From Hetaerina americana (Eukaryota > Arthropoda > Insecta > Odonata > Calopterygidae): a stretch of 64,000 bases of DNA. The stretch lies in NCBI GenBank assembly GCA_022747635.1, contig JAKTNV010000177.1, forward strand, positions 193,501 to 257,500. The letters run 5' to 3'. The notes beneath the pieces are model-generated. The model saw only the letters and a list, made by a program, of their open reading frames with translations. It had not been told where the DNA came from and searched no databases. Made by a program: the position numbers and the translations under genes. Every line of letters starts with the position of its first letter. Position 1 is the first letter of the stretch. Of this stretch, positions 1-10,986 are shown in pieces.

Positions 1-77
1 TTAAAGTATATTTATTCACTCGTTCAGGTTAACGGTCTTCGAAAATATCTGCCATTCAAGGAATCAATAAATGCGTT

Positions 78-260
78 TCACACACACACATATATGTGTA
101 TTATGTATATGTATATATATGTATGTATATATTTATTTATATTTATATATATATATACTTTTCAGACCACTCTGTATTATATATGTATATTTTATGTATA
201 CATATAATATATAGATATAATTATATATTATATAGGTAACATATAATTTATATTATATGT
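78..260. repeat. AT-rich degenerate TA/TATG microsatellite
   Basis: A run of TA, TATG and ATTT units with many interruptions, starting with a short CA stretch. No coding or RNA feature is visible. The interruptions point to an old, decayed dinucleotide array. Confidence 0.75.
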
Positions 261-2450
261 GAGTATTGTTATTGGGAGCGTGTATTATTATTATTTATTG
301 TCCGGTAAAAAATCAAGTTTGCATGATTACTGATTTTTTTTAACATGTCCTTTTTTGGAGGAGATCCGTATTTTCCGAAGCGGCTGCACAGGAATAGTTT
401 GCTCCCATGGGGTTGAGACTCCTCCTGGCAATCTATTATATCCTCTGATGAGGATACCACTATCGAGGTGGTTTAGGGTTTTGCTCTCATTAAGGTTTTA
501 ATAACTTTTGCGATTTTCCGCCACAAACCTCGGGCTCAGGTGAACGCAAATGCAAGGTGCCAGGCATATCCTTCTACGCCAGAGCACCATGGGTAGTCGG
601 ACGTCGGGAGCGTGCCGGCGGCCCAGAGAAATCAACCGTTTGCCCATCATTCACATGCCAGATGCCAGGAGATGTCAATATCTCTTCCGAGACTGGGCTC
701 ACTGCGTATAGCCAGCCAATTCACTTCCTCATGGTACGCACCCCTCAAGGGACAGGAATTACCCTGCTGCAGATACCTCACATCTTTGTACATCCATCTT
801 TTCGGTACATGAAGCTTGAGTAGTTGTTTACTTCTTGGACTTCGAAAGTAGCAGACGGTGGTAGGAGTTGGTGGAGGCCACTCAGTAGGGAAAGGTCGAC
901 CGTGGAGACAGGAGTTTTCTTTGGAGACGAGCTGAAGGTGAAAGTCAATTAACGCTTTGTCTACAAAATTATAAAAATTGTCCGTAAGATGGCACCTCCA
1001 GTACTCTCACAGCTTTATCAGCAGCTCTATGGCTTTTCTCATATCCCCGTAGTATTTGCGACGTTTTGCTACGAGAATTTTGTGTGTGTGTGTGTATATC
1101 CTTTTTTTTTAATTTTCATCCTTGATTCCCGTTGAATTTCATCTTTCGTGGCTTTCGAATTTTATGAATCATAAAACTACAATTACAATAATACTTAGAA
1201 GATCCGAAAATGTATTTTGATCTCAAGTTAAGTTACTGCGTTAACCTCTCGTTTCTCATAGAAAATAATTGGGGTAGTAAACTGCACTACATTTTTTATT
1301 ACCATCTCTTCATGATACCAACATCTCCATAGTGCATATAAACTTTGCGAACAGTTTCACACCACCTTCAAAATAATAACCTATCGTGTCATAACTATGG
1401 TTGGACAAGGAATACATAAACCCCGAGGAAATAAAGGTTTACCAGTTTTCTTTTCATTAATTGAATAACCCGTAGGTCTTGGGAAGTACCCACGTGAGAG
1501 ACAATAAATTTCAGGAGGCTCTCATTAAAGCTCACACAAATAAAATAAGCACATTGTTATTACGTACTCGTCATACTTTTCTTCACTAGGTTGGTATTTA
1601 AAAGCACGAGCGAAACTTTTAATTTGCTATACCTAGACTTCTTTAACCGTAAATTAAAGCTCGTGCTAACGAGGTTTCATGTTGTGCCAGGTTTATGGGT
1701 AGTTGAAAGGAAAATGAGCGAGTAAAATTATTAGTAATGGGCAAACAAACATATGTATTCGCTACCACATTTATATATCATAGCCTAAGCAGGCAATTCT
1801 TTCCAAGAGACCAGTTTCCTCTTTCTTAGGGAAAGCAGTTAAGCAGTAGAGTTCAAGAGATAATTGAGTTCAAGACTTATATGAAGGAAAATTCGATAAA
1901 GGTGTTTTCCAATAATTAATTTTTTCACGGAAATATCTCGTTTCTGAATGTATAAATGAATCATCCATATTGAGCTGTTTAAAACAGATGAGTTTCCACA
2001 TTTATGTTAGACGGGTGAATTCAATAGATATTCGTCTAAACATACCTTACTCAACACTTGGGAATTCAAACATACCCTTAACGCTTTAGTTTGGGGCAGG
2101 CGTAGACAATTAATCACGATTTAAGGTAGTTTGACCAAGGTGAAGTTATTTTATTTATCTCTTTCATCATGCTACCCCGTCATTAAATACAAGTAGTTGT
2201 AGCACTTGCAATGAATTCTTTTGATCGTTAACATACGTGAACGTATACCATTCTTGATATGACACATCCATCGTCTGAATATAAACAAACTACAGTAGCA
2301 GGCACACGTATTTCCTGTTCATTTGAAACATTTCATTCAGTTAACACCGAATATAATATCGTCAAATAAAGACCTCTATCCATCTGTCTATCCATCTATA
2401 GCACTTAGCATTCTCATGTTTTTTTATTTGAAATGTTATATGTCCACGGA
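261..2450. other. Unassigned stretch, GC-richer near 340-960
   Basis: About 340-960 is clearly richer in G+C than its surroundings and has an open plus-strand frame at 557-823. That frame shows no recognisable domain, no splice context that I can support, and a second open frame overlaps it. From about 960 the sequence is ordinary AT-rich DNA with scattered stops. The GC-rich part could be decayed mobile-element or exon sequence; I cannot assign it. Confidence 0.4.
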
Positions 2451-2559
2451 GCACAACACGTGGTTGTAAGGTCGTGTGTATTCTGATGGCTTCTAGACCT
2501 GTGCTGACGGGAGCAACGATAATAGCGTTTAAGGTCACCTATGCCATATAGGCCAAAGG

Positions 2560-3540
2560 GCAGGATGCAGACGAAATTAAATCGGCGCCACGTTAGTTCC
2601 CCAGTGACGCGTATACAAAGAGGTTTGTCCCCATGAATTACGTAAATGAGTATAGCTTAGGTCCAACAATATTTGATGGGGAAATAGGAAGGGAATGAAT
2701 GGAATTGAAATCAAACAGGACCGTGGAGGTTGATTATATTCCCGCAGAACTACTAAAATATTTAGGAAAACGTGTGAGGAAGAGATTTTCATGGATTTAT
2801 TCATAGCATTAAGAAGGGAGGAATTTAGCCGGAATATTTCCTCAGATCAGTCTTAGTTTCCATCCTAAAAATGGGAAAGGCCGCCATACTCGTATGTTAG
2901 AACTGTATAGCATTAAATTTGATTCCACAAGCAGGTAAAGTGATGCTGAGGATCATCAATAAGGGGATACTGAGAAGGGCCAATCAGTACAAAGGACATG
3001 ATCGGTTAAGTTTCAGAAAGGGGAGATATACGCGCGATTTCATAGAAGGAATGAGGTGACCAATTTAGAGGAACCTGTAGGATGCTAACTAATATACAGA
3101 ATTTAATCAGGATGTATTTGTTTGCTTCATAGATTTCGATAAGACATCGTTGATGGTGAATTGGGTAGAATCAATGAAGATACTGTGTGACATACTAGTA
3201 AATTCTATGGATGGACTTATCCACACCCAGTACAGGTCTCAGATTTAAGGTGTTAGTGGGGGATGGAAAATCGAGGATGGAAGTCACAAAAACGGGGATC
3301 GGATAGGAGTGACTATTGCCACTTGTGCTTTTCGACAAACAAAGTGACAGAACTACTTAAGAGGCATGGGAAGAACTGGAGATAGGAATGAAATACGTAG
3401 ACGAATTCATAAAATAAGTTAGATTCGCGAAAGATACCTATGGAAAAGGTTAGAGATAAATTCGCTAATTTCAAAATGGGGCCAGAAGGTAGAAAGAGGG
3501 ACGTAGGAGATGCATTTTTCAAAGCGTAAGTGGCAATTAC
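2560..3540 (+). pseudogene. LINE family A fragment 1: decayed reverse transcriptase
   Basis: A broken RT domain of a non-LTR retrotransposon of the endonuclease-RT type common in arthropods. From about 2723 a frame reads VDYIPAELLKYLG, matching the usual GVDxIPAELLK segment. A second frame from 2844 runs with one stop to 3059 and contains RSVLVSILK, KVMLRIINKG and LSFRKGRYTRDFIEG, matching the FGFRKGRGTRDAI block. The same frame resumes at 3108 with QDVFVCFIDFDK, which is RT motif A. Near 3361-3435 another frame gives EAWEELEIGMKYVDEFI and then FAKD in place of the catalytic Y/FADD box, so motif C has lost an aspartate. Several stops and frameshifts show it is dead. The endonuclease and C-terminal parts are not visible here. 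Family placement (RTE-, L2- or R-type) is not settled. Confidence 0.85.
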
Positions 3541-3689
3541 GATTTGTTTGGAAGAAAAATCTGGAGCTTGGAATGGGCAGTATTTACAGCACTGAGTTTA
3601 CGTTTCTAACGTAAAGTAGGAATGAAATATGCCCGCTAAACCCTTCCCTGGGGAACACTGGAAGTAAATTCTACTGTAATAGAGCTAAC

Positions 3690-4240
3690 ACCATCTAAGA
3701 TTTATCTTTGAATCCGATCATTCAAAAAGTCTTTAGTCCAGCCCAGGATATTTTTATGCATGCCATCGGCTTCTAGGTTTGCGAGCTAACTTCGAGGCAC
3801 TTTGTCGAAAGCATTTCTAGATCTGAAAAAAATCGCGTCCACTGGAACATTATTCTTTTCCAAACTAAGGATATCATGAACAAAATTCTTAAATTGTTTC
3901 GCTGGGCTCTTTAGGATACCGGGCAGGGTATCATCAATAACTCTAGAATATCGAAGGTTTGTACTTATCAAACTAGCAATTTTATGTTCCATAATCATGC
4001 ATTATGTGGATGTGTGGGAAATAGGTCTGTAATTACTTGGTTCCTTCTTGTCTCCGTATTTAAAAAAGAACGTTACTTTAGCCGTTTTCCAATTTGAGGG
4101 AACTTTGTGTTCTGCTAGTGAATTATGATTTAAAAAATGATTTCTAGGTGAGATGCAAATCCCGACCCTTGTTTCTTAAATCTACGAGTGGGTATTTGAT
4201 CGGACCCAAAAACGCCTGTCACCACAGTTTCATCCAATAA
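3690..4240 (-). pseudogene. CR1/Jockey-like LINE reverse transcriptase fragment
   Basis: Read on the minus strand, a second and different LINE RT is visible. From about 4225 down: GSDQIPTRRF (usually PDxIPxRFLK), then after a frameshift VPSNWKTAKVTFFF, then KKEPSNYRPIS, which is the classic CR1/Jockey/L2 block, then a stop and IMEHKIASLIS. The frame at 3998-3786 continues with FVHDILSLEKNNVPVDAIFF and NAFDKVPRS. This corresponds to motif A, normally LDFSKAFDKVPH; here the catalytic aspartate in the LDF position is replaced (FRSRNAFDKV). The fragment ends in LANLEADGMHKNILGW. Its wording differs clearly from family A next to it. It lacks the endonuclease and the end of the RT, and is inactive. 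Confidence 0.85.
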
Positions 4241-4254
4241 ATACTAAAAAGTTG

Positions 4255-4545
4255 CAATAATTGTCTCAATCCATTTTCTCCTCCTCCCCCTGTTCCTCTC
4301 CATTTCTCCCAATATCTATATCCATTTCCGACCCCAACCTCATTTGCCTAACGTATTTTCCACTATTACTGTGTTAATCGTCCAATCGCCAATCAAAATG
4401 CTCTGCATCCAATATTCGTGCCTTCTTTGTATCCCTGCCAAAAATCCTCTATCCTCCCCACCAATCAAAAGCACTTTGCAGTCAAATATGGGCCAATTCT
4501 CGGGTTCTGACCTCAATGCTACCTTCTGGTTTTAGGAAGTTTCTA
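4255..4545 (-). pseudogene. LINE family A fragment 2: C-terminal region
   Basis: On the minus strand this reads GGEDRGFLAGIQRRHEYWMQ followed by SILIGDWTINTVIVE and, after a stop, GRKWI and GEMERNRGR. It lines up with the LINE C-terminal pattern RRxxxWIGHILRGD, LLKTVIEG and RGRxRxGMLD. At nucleotide level it also matches the fragment at 42300-42430: a shared GTGGGGAGG-type start, then CAAAGAAGG and GGATGCAGA in the same order. It is degraded and sits directly upstream, in minus orientation, of the CR1/Jockey-like RT, which suggests one element inserted into or beside the other. Confidence 0.6.
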
Positions 4546-4804
4546 TTATTGCTGTGGTGAAATATTTCTAGCGTTCTACCAGTATCAAAATAGGTAATTG
4601 TTATTGAAAAGAATATGTGATAATGATCACCCATGCCCTACTACTTTTGCAACATACGAATTAAAACCTATGATCATTGCATGAAACCGTTAATACTTTA
4701 AAAGCATAGAAAGGTCTACAGATATCAGGAGTAAGATTTTCACTAGCAATAAAATATTATGTATCGTAAGAAATTATCGATGATAGTACAGTCTTTGTGC
4801 AAAA
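4546..4804. other. Short unassigned AT-rich spacer
   Basis: AT-rich sequence between LINE fragments, stops in every frame, nothing recognised. Confidence 0.5.
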
Positions 4805-6845
4805 AAGCTCATCAACTACGGACGATGTGTGCCCAGCACCGGGTGGGTACCGGATATCACTTACCAGAGTTCTGGTCATGACTTATGTCCTTCCGGCCGC
4901 GCCTTGACCCCGGGCGATGAGTGCTTCGCCGCTTTCTGGGACGCCTCGTCCGACGGTTCGAGGAGCGTGGGCGCGGCGTGTCGCCGCATCCCTTTCCCCC
5001 CCGACCTTGTGGAGAAAGAGCGGGTAATTCGGCAGTGATCCACAGGGGGCCTTCTCGGGGGTCATCACGGGGCAGGAGGTGGGCTCGGGGAGTGTCCAAG
5101 TAGCAGACTCGGGGTCATCTGCCAAAGAGCTGTAATCAGGAAAAATCAGGGTAGTTAGCTCGATGTGGCCCGCCTCTAGAGAAGCGATGGGAATAGCGTC
5201 GAACCTTACCTGTCCTCCACGAAGAAAGACGATGGGATATATGGGATTTTTGGCGTCGGGAAACTTATGTGGATTTGACTTCTGGGGTCAGTGACGCTTC
5301 CTTTATTGAGCGGCGAGCTGTTGGGATAGGAAACAATCGCAATCTAATGCATCCTCCTCACCTGTAACCAGGAGTTCTCCGGGTGTTTGAAGGCCGTAAT
5401 GCAAGGGTTGCGAGGAGAGAGCATCGATGACGTGGGCGGGGGAGGGAGGGGTGAAATATGATCACTCCTCTTTTGACGGAGTCACGGAGACGGGGACCGG
5501 AGGTCGTGTGGGAATAGACGACGGGTCGACGGGCTACTTCTCGAACGATATTCGAGACCAGGAGCTCAGGGTCGTCTGTCCTCTTCTTTTCGTAACCCTT
5601 TCTTCTGTTGACGATTTTCGTTTCCGCTGAAATTTCTTTCCAAATGGAGGGGGATGCGGGGGACCTGCGGGAGCAGCTGGGGCCGCACGCTCGATGAGTA
5701 GCAGCGATCGCGTCCCCTCCTCCATAGCCACATCGAGCTCGTCCATCTCCACGGGGACGTTCGGGTTGAAGGCCATCGCCTCCGCTTCCCTTTTAAGTTC
5801 CGAGGGTAGGTCTTGCGCTCGTGGCCTTCTTGGCTGCAGTGCGCTGACCCTCATTGATAGCACGGTTGTCGCCGATGGGAAGGTACGAGGGAATATTCCT
5901 CTCGACCGTTATCCCAACCACCCTGGTGCTAGTCAGCACGCACACCATCTTGTCTCCCTCCCACATGTTCTCCTATGAGCGATGGATATTTCCAAAACGT
6001 TGGATCTTGCCTGTTGTGTCCTCCAACGGGGTCACCACGGGAAGACACAGAACCCTGACATTACAAGGGCTGCCGGTAGTCTCGTCAATAGTAATTGTCA
6101 TCCTCTGGTCACTTATGGACGAAAAACGGTAGTTTCCGCAGAGTATAGTGTAAAATCTTAGTCGTTGTAGCTTCGGTTGCAAACTTCAACAATATCAAAT
6201 GATGATTGTATCCAAGTTGGAGCGCCACTATCTCTTCGGGTGTGAGGCCCAGCGACAGTAGCGTGAGGAGGTGGACCTCCAAAGGGATAGGGGACTTCGC
6301 CTTCTCGTTACCTCGCCAAGCAAGCGTGTTTATGCGACGTACCCACTTTTGGTAAATATCATATTGGGCTCGCCAGCGCGTAAAAGGAAAGCGCATCACA
6401 AGGACAAACACTCCAAAGAGAGAAAAAACACTCCTTCACGCTCCCGCTTCCACTGCAAGAACCCGGCGTTAGCAAAACATTAAGGAGTCTAAGGTCTACG
6501 CCAAGAAATAAGGTCCGTCTTAAACCAGTAAACAAAACGAACGCAAGGCCTGCCTGGCGAAAGAAGGACTAGAGCGAAATCATACGCTTCAAGAAAAACC
6601 AGGTGGTTAACTGGCGCACGAGAAAAAAAACCTTATCGGAACCTCGATATTCGAAGGAGCCCAGCAGTGCACCTCTCAAAATTCCGGCGGCCGAGGCATT
6701 GGTCATCGGCAAAAACAGACACTTTGTAAAGGCACGTCCTAGCTATCGAGATAACGTAATTTACACTGAAATCTGCGTGGGTTTTGGTAACCAAGTGCCC
6801 GTTTCTTTGGCCGGGTGGCGTGAAGTAGCTGTTTCACCCGTCAAT
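4805..6845 (-). pseudogene. Non-LTR retrotransposon 5' part: 5'UTR and decayed ORF1 (RNA-binding, CCHC)
   Basis: GC-richer than its flanks and readable only on the minus strand. The frame at 6411-6109 (PIPLEVHLLTLLSLGLTPEE) shifts near 6150 into a second frame running from 6182 through one stop to about 5795. This second frame has ITIDETTGSPCNVRVLCLP, then NMWEGDKMVC, RVVGITVERNIPSYLPIGD and EGQ. That is the order seen in LINE ORF1 proteins that have an RRM-like domain (VRVxxLP...IPSYLxIxxxRxxxxYxGQ). Immediately after, in the third frame at about 5841-5806, comes HCSQEGHERKTY, a CCHC zinc knuckle with first and last cysteines lost. A further frame (5863-5534) gives a proline- and basic-rich tail. 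Frames at 5125-4857 are probably its continuation. 6845-6420 has no long frame and fits a 5'UTR. The protein would have coated the element's RNA; at least three frameshifts and a stop kill it. No matching ORF2 follows directly. Confidence 0.7.
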
Positions 6846-6964
6846 TGAAAAAATGTACAACGACAAGAGAAAGGACAGTGGAGAAAGCAATCTTACAACG
6901 ACATAAAGATTAGAAACAGTGCGTTTCGTGGCAAGCATAGCCAGAAGAAGACGAGCCACATTGG

Positions 6965-7146
6965 TCAAATACACATTCAAACACGAGGAACCCGCCCTAT
7001 GGTGAACAAATATTCATTCACATAGGTGCAGACATAGGAAAATGGATAGGAACACGTACGACAAACACAGGGGGTTGGAGATGGTCGATTCAAGTAGATC
7101 ACAATTGCAAAAATATTTTCTTGACCGGGATTTGAACCAAGGCTCT
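6965..7146 (-). mobile_element. SINE-B copy 1, tRNA-derived, head truncated
   Basis: On the minus strand the copy opens with a pol III B-box, GGTTCAAATCCCGG, at 7138-7125, followed by TCAAGAAAATATTTTTGCA and further body sequence. The same order (B-box, CAAGAAAATATTTTGCA, GTGTTCCTATCC, TGAATGAAT, GTGTTTGAATG) recurs at 8408-8575 on the plus strand, so this is a family. The A-box half of the tRNA-like head is missing where the copy abuts (TG)n(TA)n. The two copies lie in inverted orientation on either side of the PLE cluster. Confidence 0.7.
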
Positions 7147-7154
7147 ATATATAC

Positions 7155-7155
<1 letters not shown>

Positions 7156-7229
<74 letters not shown>
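7156..7229. repeat. (TG)n(TA)n microsatellite
   Basis: About 15 bases of TG followed by about 60 bases of nearly pure TA. It separates SINE-B copy 1 from the 3' end of the minus-strand PLE. Confidence 0.95.
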
Positions 7230-7230
7230 A

Positions 7231-7842
7231 TGGGATGGCACAATAGAGCACAAATAGAACAGCAACATTTAAAAGGAAACTTACACGGTAAATTGTTCCA
7301 GCTTTCGGCCCTCTCAGAGGCCTTCTTCAAGTGAGACTGAAAATATGCTGGAGAGGGGAAAGGGGTACGGGCGGGGAGGGGAGGTGTGGAGCAGGAAATG
7401 CTGGGAGGGAAATTAAAGATGGTGGTTAAGGATGGGAATTTTGAAAGATCCGAAAGTTAATATGCAGGCGGATTCTCGAGTTCTCACCCCTATATTGGTG
7501 GTTGAATTAGGTTGGGATTCTAGGATACTAAGAGCAAAACACTGGTCGACTGGAAAGTTGTGGGAATTGGCGTGTGAAGGGATGGGAGGAGAAGAGAGTG
7601 AGGCAGAATCGTAGGAGTACCGGTGATTATTCATTCGAATGGATAAGTGGGTAATGCATTCGCCTATGTAAAAGGAAGTGCAATGTTTGCATGGCAAAAT
7701 ATAAATAATGTTTTTGAGAAGCAATTAGCGTGGGAACGAGGTGATGGGGTAATGAGGGTATATAGGGAGATGAGAGTAGACCTAATAAGTAGACAGGTTA
7801 TACATCGGGGGCGGTTACAAGTAGGGGAAATATTAGGAAATG
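7231..7842 (-). pseudogene. Penelope-like element C-terminus: zinc-finger motif, GIY-YIG endonuclease, 3'UTR
   Basis: Minus strand. The frame 7842-7664 has [18 protein letters not shown], matching the cysteine-rich motif that precedes the endonuclease in Penelope-like retroelements, and then NCFSK. A one-base shift leads to the frame 7724-7413, which starts [19 protein letters not shown] and goes on to LSIRMNNHR, PIPSHANSHNFPVD and RTRESACI. This is the GIY-YIG pattern (IYxIxCxxCxxxYIGE, Rx3H, H, E). First tyrosine, YIG, arginine and the late glutamate are all visible. PLE endonucleases nick DNA for target-primed reverse transcription. The RT itself is missing: upstream there is only a (TA)n array and PLE leader sequence. 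The GIY-YIG frame is intact over about 100 codons but is cut off from the rest by the shift. A CT-rich 3'UTR and a conserved hairpin follow. Confidence 0.85.
7301..7331 (-). ncRNA. PLE hairpin, degenerate hammerhead-like
   Basis: Minus strand: TTGAAGA, then a GC-rich hairpin (GGCCTC paired to GAGGGCC with a bulge), then GAAAGC. PLEs are known to carry hammerhead ribozymes with the plan CUGANGA, stem II, GAAA. Here the first core base C is T, as it also is at 45447, so self-cleavage is doubtful. The downstream ACCGTGTAAGTTTCCTTTT matches the other copies. Confidence 0.45.
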
Positions 7843-7845
<3 letters not shown>

Positions 7846-7907
<62 letters not shown>

Positions 7908-7912
7908 TATAT
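7846..7912. repeat. (TA)n microsatellite
   Basis: Almost pure TA with one interruption near its right edge. It lies inside the PLE, between the leader segment and the endonuclease remnant. Confidence 0.95.
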
Positions 7913-7985
7913 ATGCTTTCGTAGACGTAACACGGAAGTGCCGAATAGTACAATGCACAGTAACACACAATATAGAAACACAAAA
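7913..7985 (-). mobile_element. PLE leader segment
   Basis: Read on the minus strand this has GTTTCTATATTGTGTGTTAC, CACTTCCGTGTTACGTC and GACGAA-like blocks. The same blocks follow the palindrome centre at 45660-45730 (ATATTGTTTGTTGCTG, CACTTCCGTATTACGTCGAC). It is non-coding and bounded by (TA)n on both sides. Confidence 0.65.
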
Positions 7986-8147
<162 letters not shown>

Positions 8148-8290
8148 GAAGCAATCACGAGAGCAATATAACACTTGGACGGTACAATTGAACACAAAAA
8201 TATACGTAGAAAATACGTTAAAGACACTCACATTAGAGGGTTTCAGCTCTCGGCCCTCTCGTCAAGCTGGACCTTAAGAAGATCTAAGAT
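8148..8290 (-). mobile_element. PLE terminal fragment with hairpin remnant
   Basis: Minus strand: TTGACGAGAGGGCCGAGAGC, a shortened version of the TTGAAGA/GAGGGCC/GAAAGC hairpin at 7301-7331 that lacks the left side of the stem. It is followed by AATGTGAGTGTCTTTAACG, which is the conserved GTGAGTGTCCTTT signature. Together with 7231-7842 it gives one minus-strand element with a hairpin at both ends, as expected for PLE pseudo-LTRs. Confidence 0.6.
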
Positions 8291-8365
8291 AGGGAAAAAA
8301 GCTCAAGCTTCCTTTATTGTTAGAGTCCTTTTACGTGTCTTCTATGTGTATTCCTTGACTCCATA

Positions 8366-8640
8366 ACACAGGTTTTGGATAATCGGCACGGCAAGTCGAA
8401 GATCAAGGGTTCAAGTCCGGGCCAAGAAAATATTTTGCAGTTATGATCTGATCGATTTCACCTTCCTCACCATTCCTGTGTTCACCTTTCATGTGTGTTC
8501 CTATCCCTTTTCCTTATATCTATATCCATTTGAATGAATGTGTTGACCATTTGACGAGTTTTCGTGTTTGAATGCATATATAAAGGACATTCCTTTTTGT
8601 TCGCCAGTGCTTTCCCGCTTTTCCGATGAATGATTATTCA
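8366..8640 (+). mobile_element. SINE-B copy 2, tRNA-derived
   Basis: The head contains GGATAATCGGCACGGC (weak A-box region) and a good B-box, GGTTCAAGTCCGG, at 8408-8420. The body matches SINE-B copy 1 in the same order through GTGTTTGAATGCATAT near 8575. The last part (ATTATTCACATCCGTAAGAC) also resembles sequence following the palindrome at 52216, so the 3' boundary is uncertain. Confidence 0.65.
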
Positions 8641-8670
8641 CATCCGTAAGACTCTCCATCTATATTTATA

Positions 8671-8922
8671 CCATAAACACAGGAATCAACCCGAAGGTCG
8701 GTTTGGTGGGTGATGGTAGAGTTCACCCAGTACTAAGCCCTATACGGCGTGTGAAATTAACACATCAGGGTAGGGGGGGCAGTTCCTTTCCCTGTGCCGG
8801 TTATGGTTTCCCAGGAAGACCTGCTACCCGGTGGAGCTGCAGGTACTCAGAGTGCCTTGCCCGGGAATCGAACCCAGGCCCAGCAGTCCAACGCTCTACC
8901 CCCTGGACTGCCGCGACCCACC
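8671..8922 (-). mobile_element. SINE-A copy 1, nearly full length, tRNA-derived
   Basis: On the minus strand the copy begins with a clear tRNA-like head: A-box region GCGGCAGTCCAGGGGGTAGA at 8914-8893 and B-box GGTTCGATTCCCGG at 8874-8861. It continues through a GC-rich body (CTGCAGCTCCACCGG, ACTGCCCCCCCTACCC, GGCTTAGTACTGGGTG, ACCAAACCGACCTTCGGG) to CTGTGTTTATGG. The body recurs at 52328-52438 and 52454-52732, and the 3' end at 9493-9530. Transcription would be by RNA polymerase III from the internal boxes; retroposition would need a LINE. It is non-coding. Confidence 0.85.
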
Positions 8923-8931
8923 CTTCTATAT

Positions 8932-8952
8932 ACATGTGTATATATATATATG

Positions 8953-8999
<47 letters not shown>

Positions 9000-9001
9000 A
9001 C

Positions 9002-9060
<59 letters not shown>

Positions 9061-9086
9061 TATATACATATAAATATATATATAAA
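8932..9086. repeat. (TA)n microsatellite with TATG/TACA interruptions
   Basis: About 150 bases of TA dinucleotides directly upstream of the SINE-A head and left of the PLE foldback at 9088. Confidence 0.95.
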
Positions 9087-9087
9087 C

Positions 9088-9218
9088 ATGTAGATTTTTA
9101 GAATATAGAGAATATAGAGAGTTGTGAGTGTCCTTTCTTTGTGTCTCTATATTCTAAAAATCTACATCTGTGTTTTTATATATTTGTGTGTCGCCGAAGA
9201 GCGTTCCATTTCGAAGAT
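9088..9218 (+). mobile_element. PLE foldback junction
   Basis: Two 24-base inverted arms (9088-9111 and 9144-9167) surround GTTGTGAGTGTCCTTTCTTT. The plus-strand side continues through GTGTTTTTATATATTTGTG and GTCGCCGAAGAGCG, which resembles the leader after the 45.6-kb palindrome. It ends in (TA)n. I read it as a head-to-head joint of PLE termini; the hairpin part is missing. Confidence 0.55.
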
Positions 9219-9530
<312 letters not shown>

Positions 9531-10986
9531 TATTTCTATACCAAATTAGCATGTATGCGTGTGTATACATGTTAATCACATAATCATTATAAAAGGTGAT
9601 AGTTACAGCAGTGACAACAATTGGAATTTTCCTGTAAAAAAATTTAACAATGTTTTTAGCTTTATCGAGCTTAAACACTTAAATGCAGTACTGAAATTGG
9701 AATCAAGCATAATTTATAATGTAGAATTCCAGTATAATATAAATACCATGTATATTATCTACACAATCATAATCAATAAGCAATGATTTCAATGTAAAAA
9801 GTGGCATCTCTTTAGTTTGTAATCTTTACGTAGTTAAGGATATTTCAGGTCGAAAGCAAAAAACAAATAACCAATAATCATAAAAGCCAACCAGATACTG
9901 GCTAATTACTCGACAGCCATTAGCGTACTACTATAGGATCAATAAACATATGCAAATCTCTTCACGGCCCAAACAACAGTCTTTAATTACAAAATAATTG
10001 GTCGATGATTGTCGAATGAGAGTTTTAAAGGGAATAATTGATCATAAAAAATTAAAGACTGAATAACGGGTTGATTGTTTTCTTCAATATTTCTTAGAGC
10101 TGACGACATTACCAATTTCAATTCAATTCAGAATAAATGCAAAAGACTGGGAAAGCAGTTTTACCCATTGGAAAAAAGGAGACATAATGCGGAAAAAATA
10201 AAATTGTTTACAGTCTACGAACTAAAAGGATGAAGATCCGTTTTTCCTTTAAACGTTTTGATAATTATTACGCAACCTGGTGCAAGTGTAGGTGATTAGA
10301 TAATTGGTTTCAGAATAAGCAGAAGTGGAAAGGTAATATGTGCATAGGAAATACTAGATAAAAGCTATGACTTCCGGATATTCGCTACTTTTCCTCGTAA
10401 ATTTTGCCATTTTTTAAAAGGTAATTTTGAAAGTCCGACTTGCATAAATAATTCACAATTCATACTAGAAATGTCTGAATTCCACAGATATTCTTGACAA
10501 AAAATTGCATATGGTCTTTTATTAATCGTTTGTTAAAAATCCGTAATTGAAATAAACACAAGGACATTTGGTGTTAATGCGAACAAGAAAATTTGCATTG
10601 ACAAAGCTTAATGAAAAAATTTAAGTTTTCATTCATGGGGAACACTACACATCCATTTTTGGATGAATTAACAGTTGATTTTTTTAAAACTATTTAGTCG
10701 AATTGAAGTACAAGGTTTCAAAGCTGTAATAAAAATTAAACTCAACTTATTTATATGCATGGGACACAAGAAATTGGACGTGATACTTCCGATAAGGCAT
10801 GTTAACTCACTGGCTTTTAGTTACTAATAAAACCCTAATTTCGGATAACAATGATATATTAAACGCCGTATATCTCGTATTAACCATTTCTGTCCTCTTA
10901 AACTATACTGCACTGAATAGAGCTGCAATGTGTAGCTATTTTTGATTAAATAATACTTGCCCTGAGCGTAAATTGTTTGTTGATTT
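9531..10986. other. Unassigned AT-rich DNA
   Basis: Stops in all frames; nothing recognised on either strand. Confidence 0.5.

Noticed and set aside
447..482. CTGATGAGGATACCACTATC, possible hammerhead core
   Set aside because: Has CTGATGA and an ACCAC/GGTGG stem, but the GAAA side is absent and no PLE signature is nearby; CTGATGA alone is expected several times by chance here.
557..823. 88-codon plus frame
   Set aside because: No domain, overlapping frame of similar length, no splice evidence.
6603..6848. 81-codon plus-strand frame
   Set aside because: It lies in the 5'UTR-like part of a minus-strand LINE, with no domain of its own.
8861..8920. Functional tRNA gene at the SINE-A head
   Set aside because: A and B boxes are good but arms do not close into a cloverleaf and a SINE body follows.
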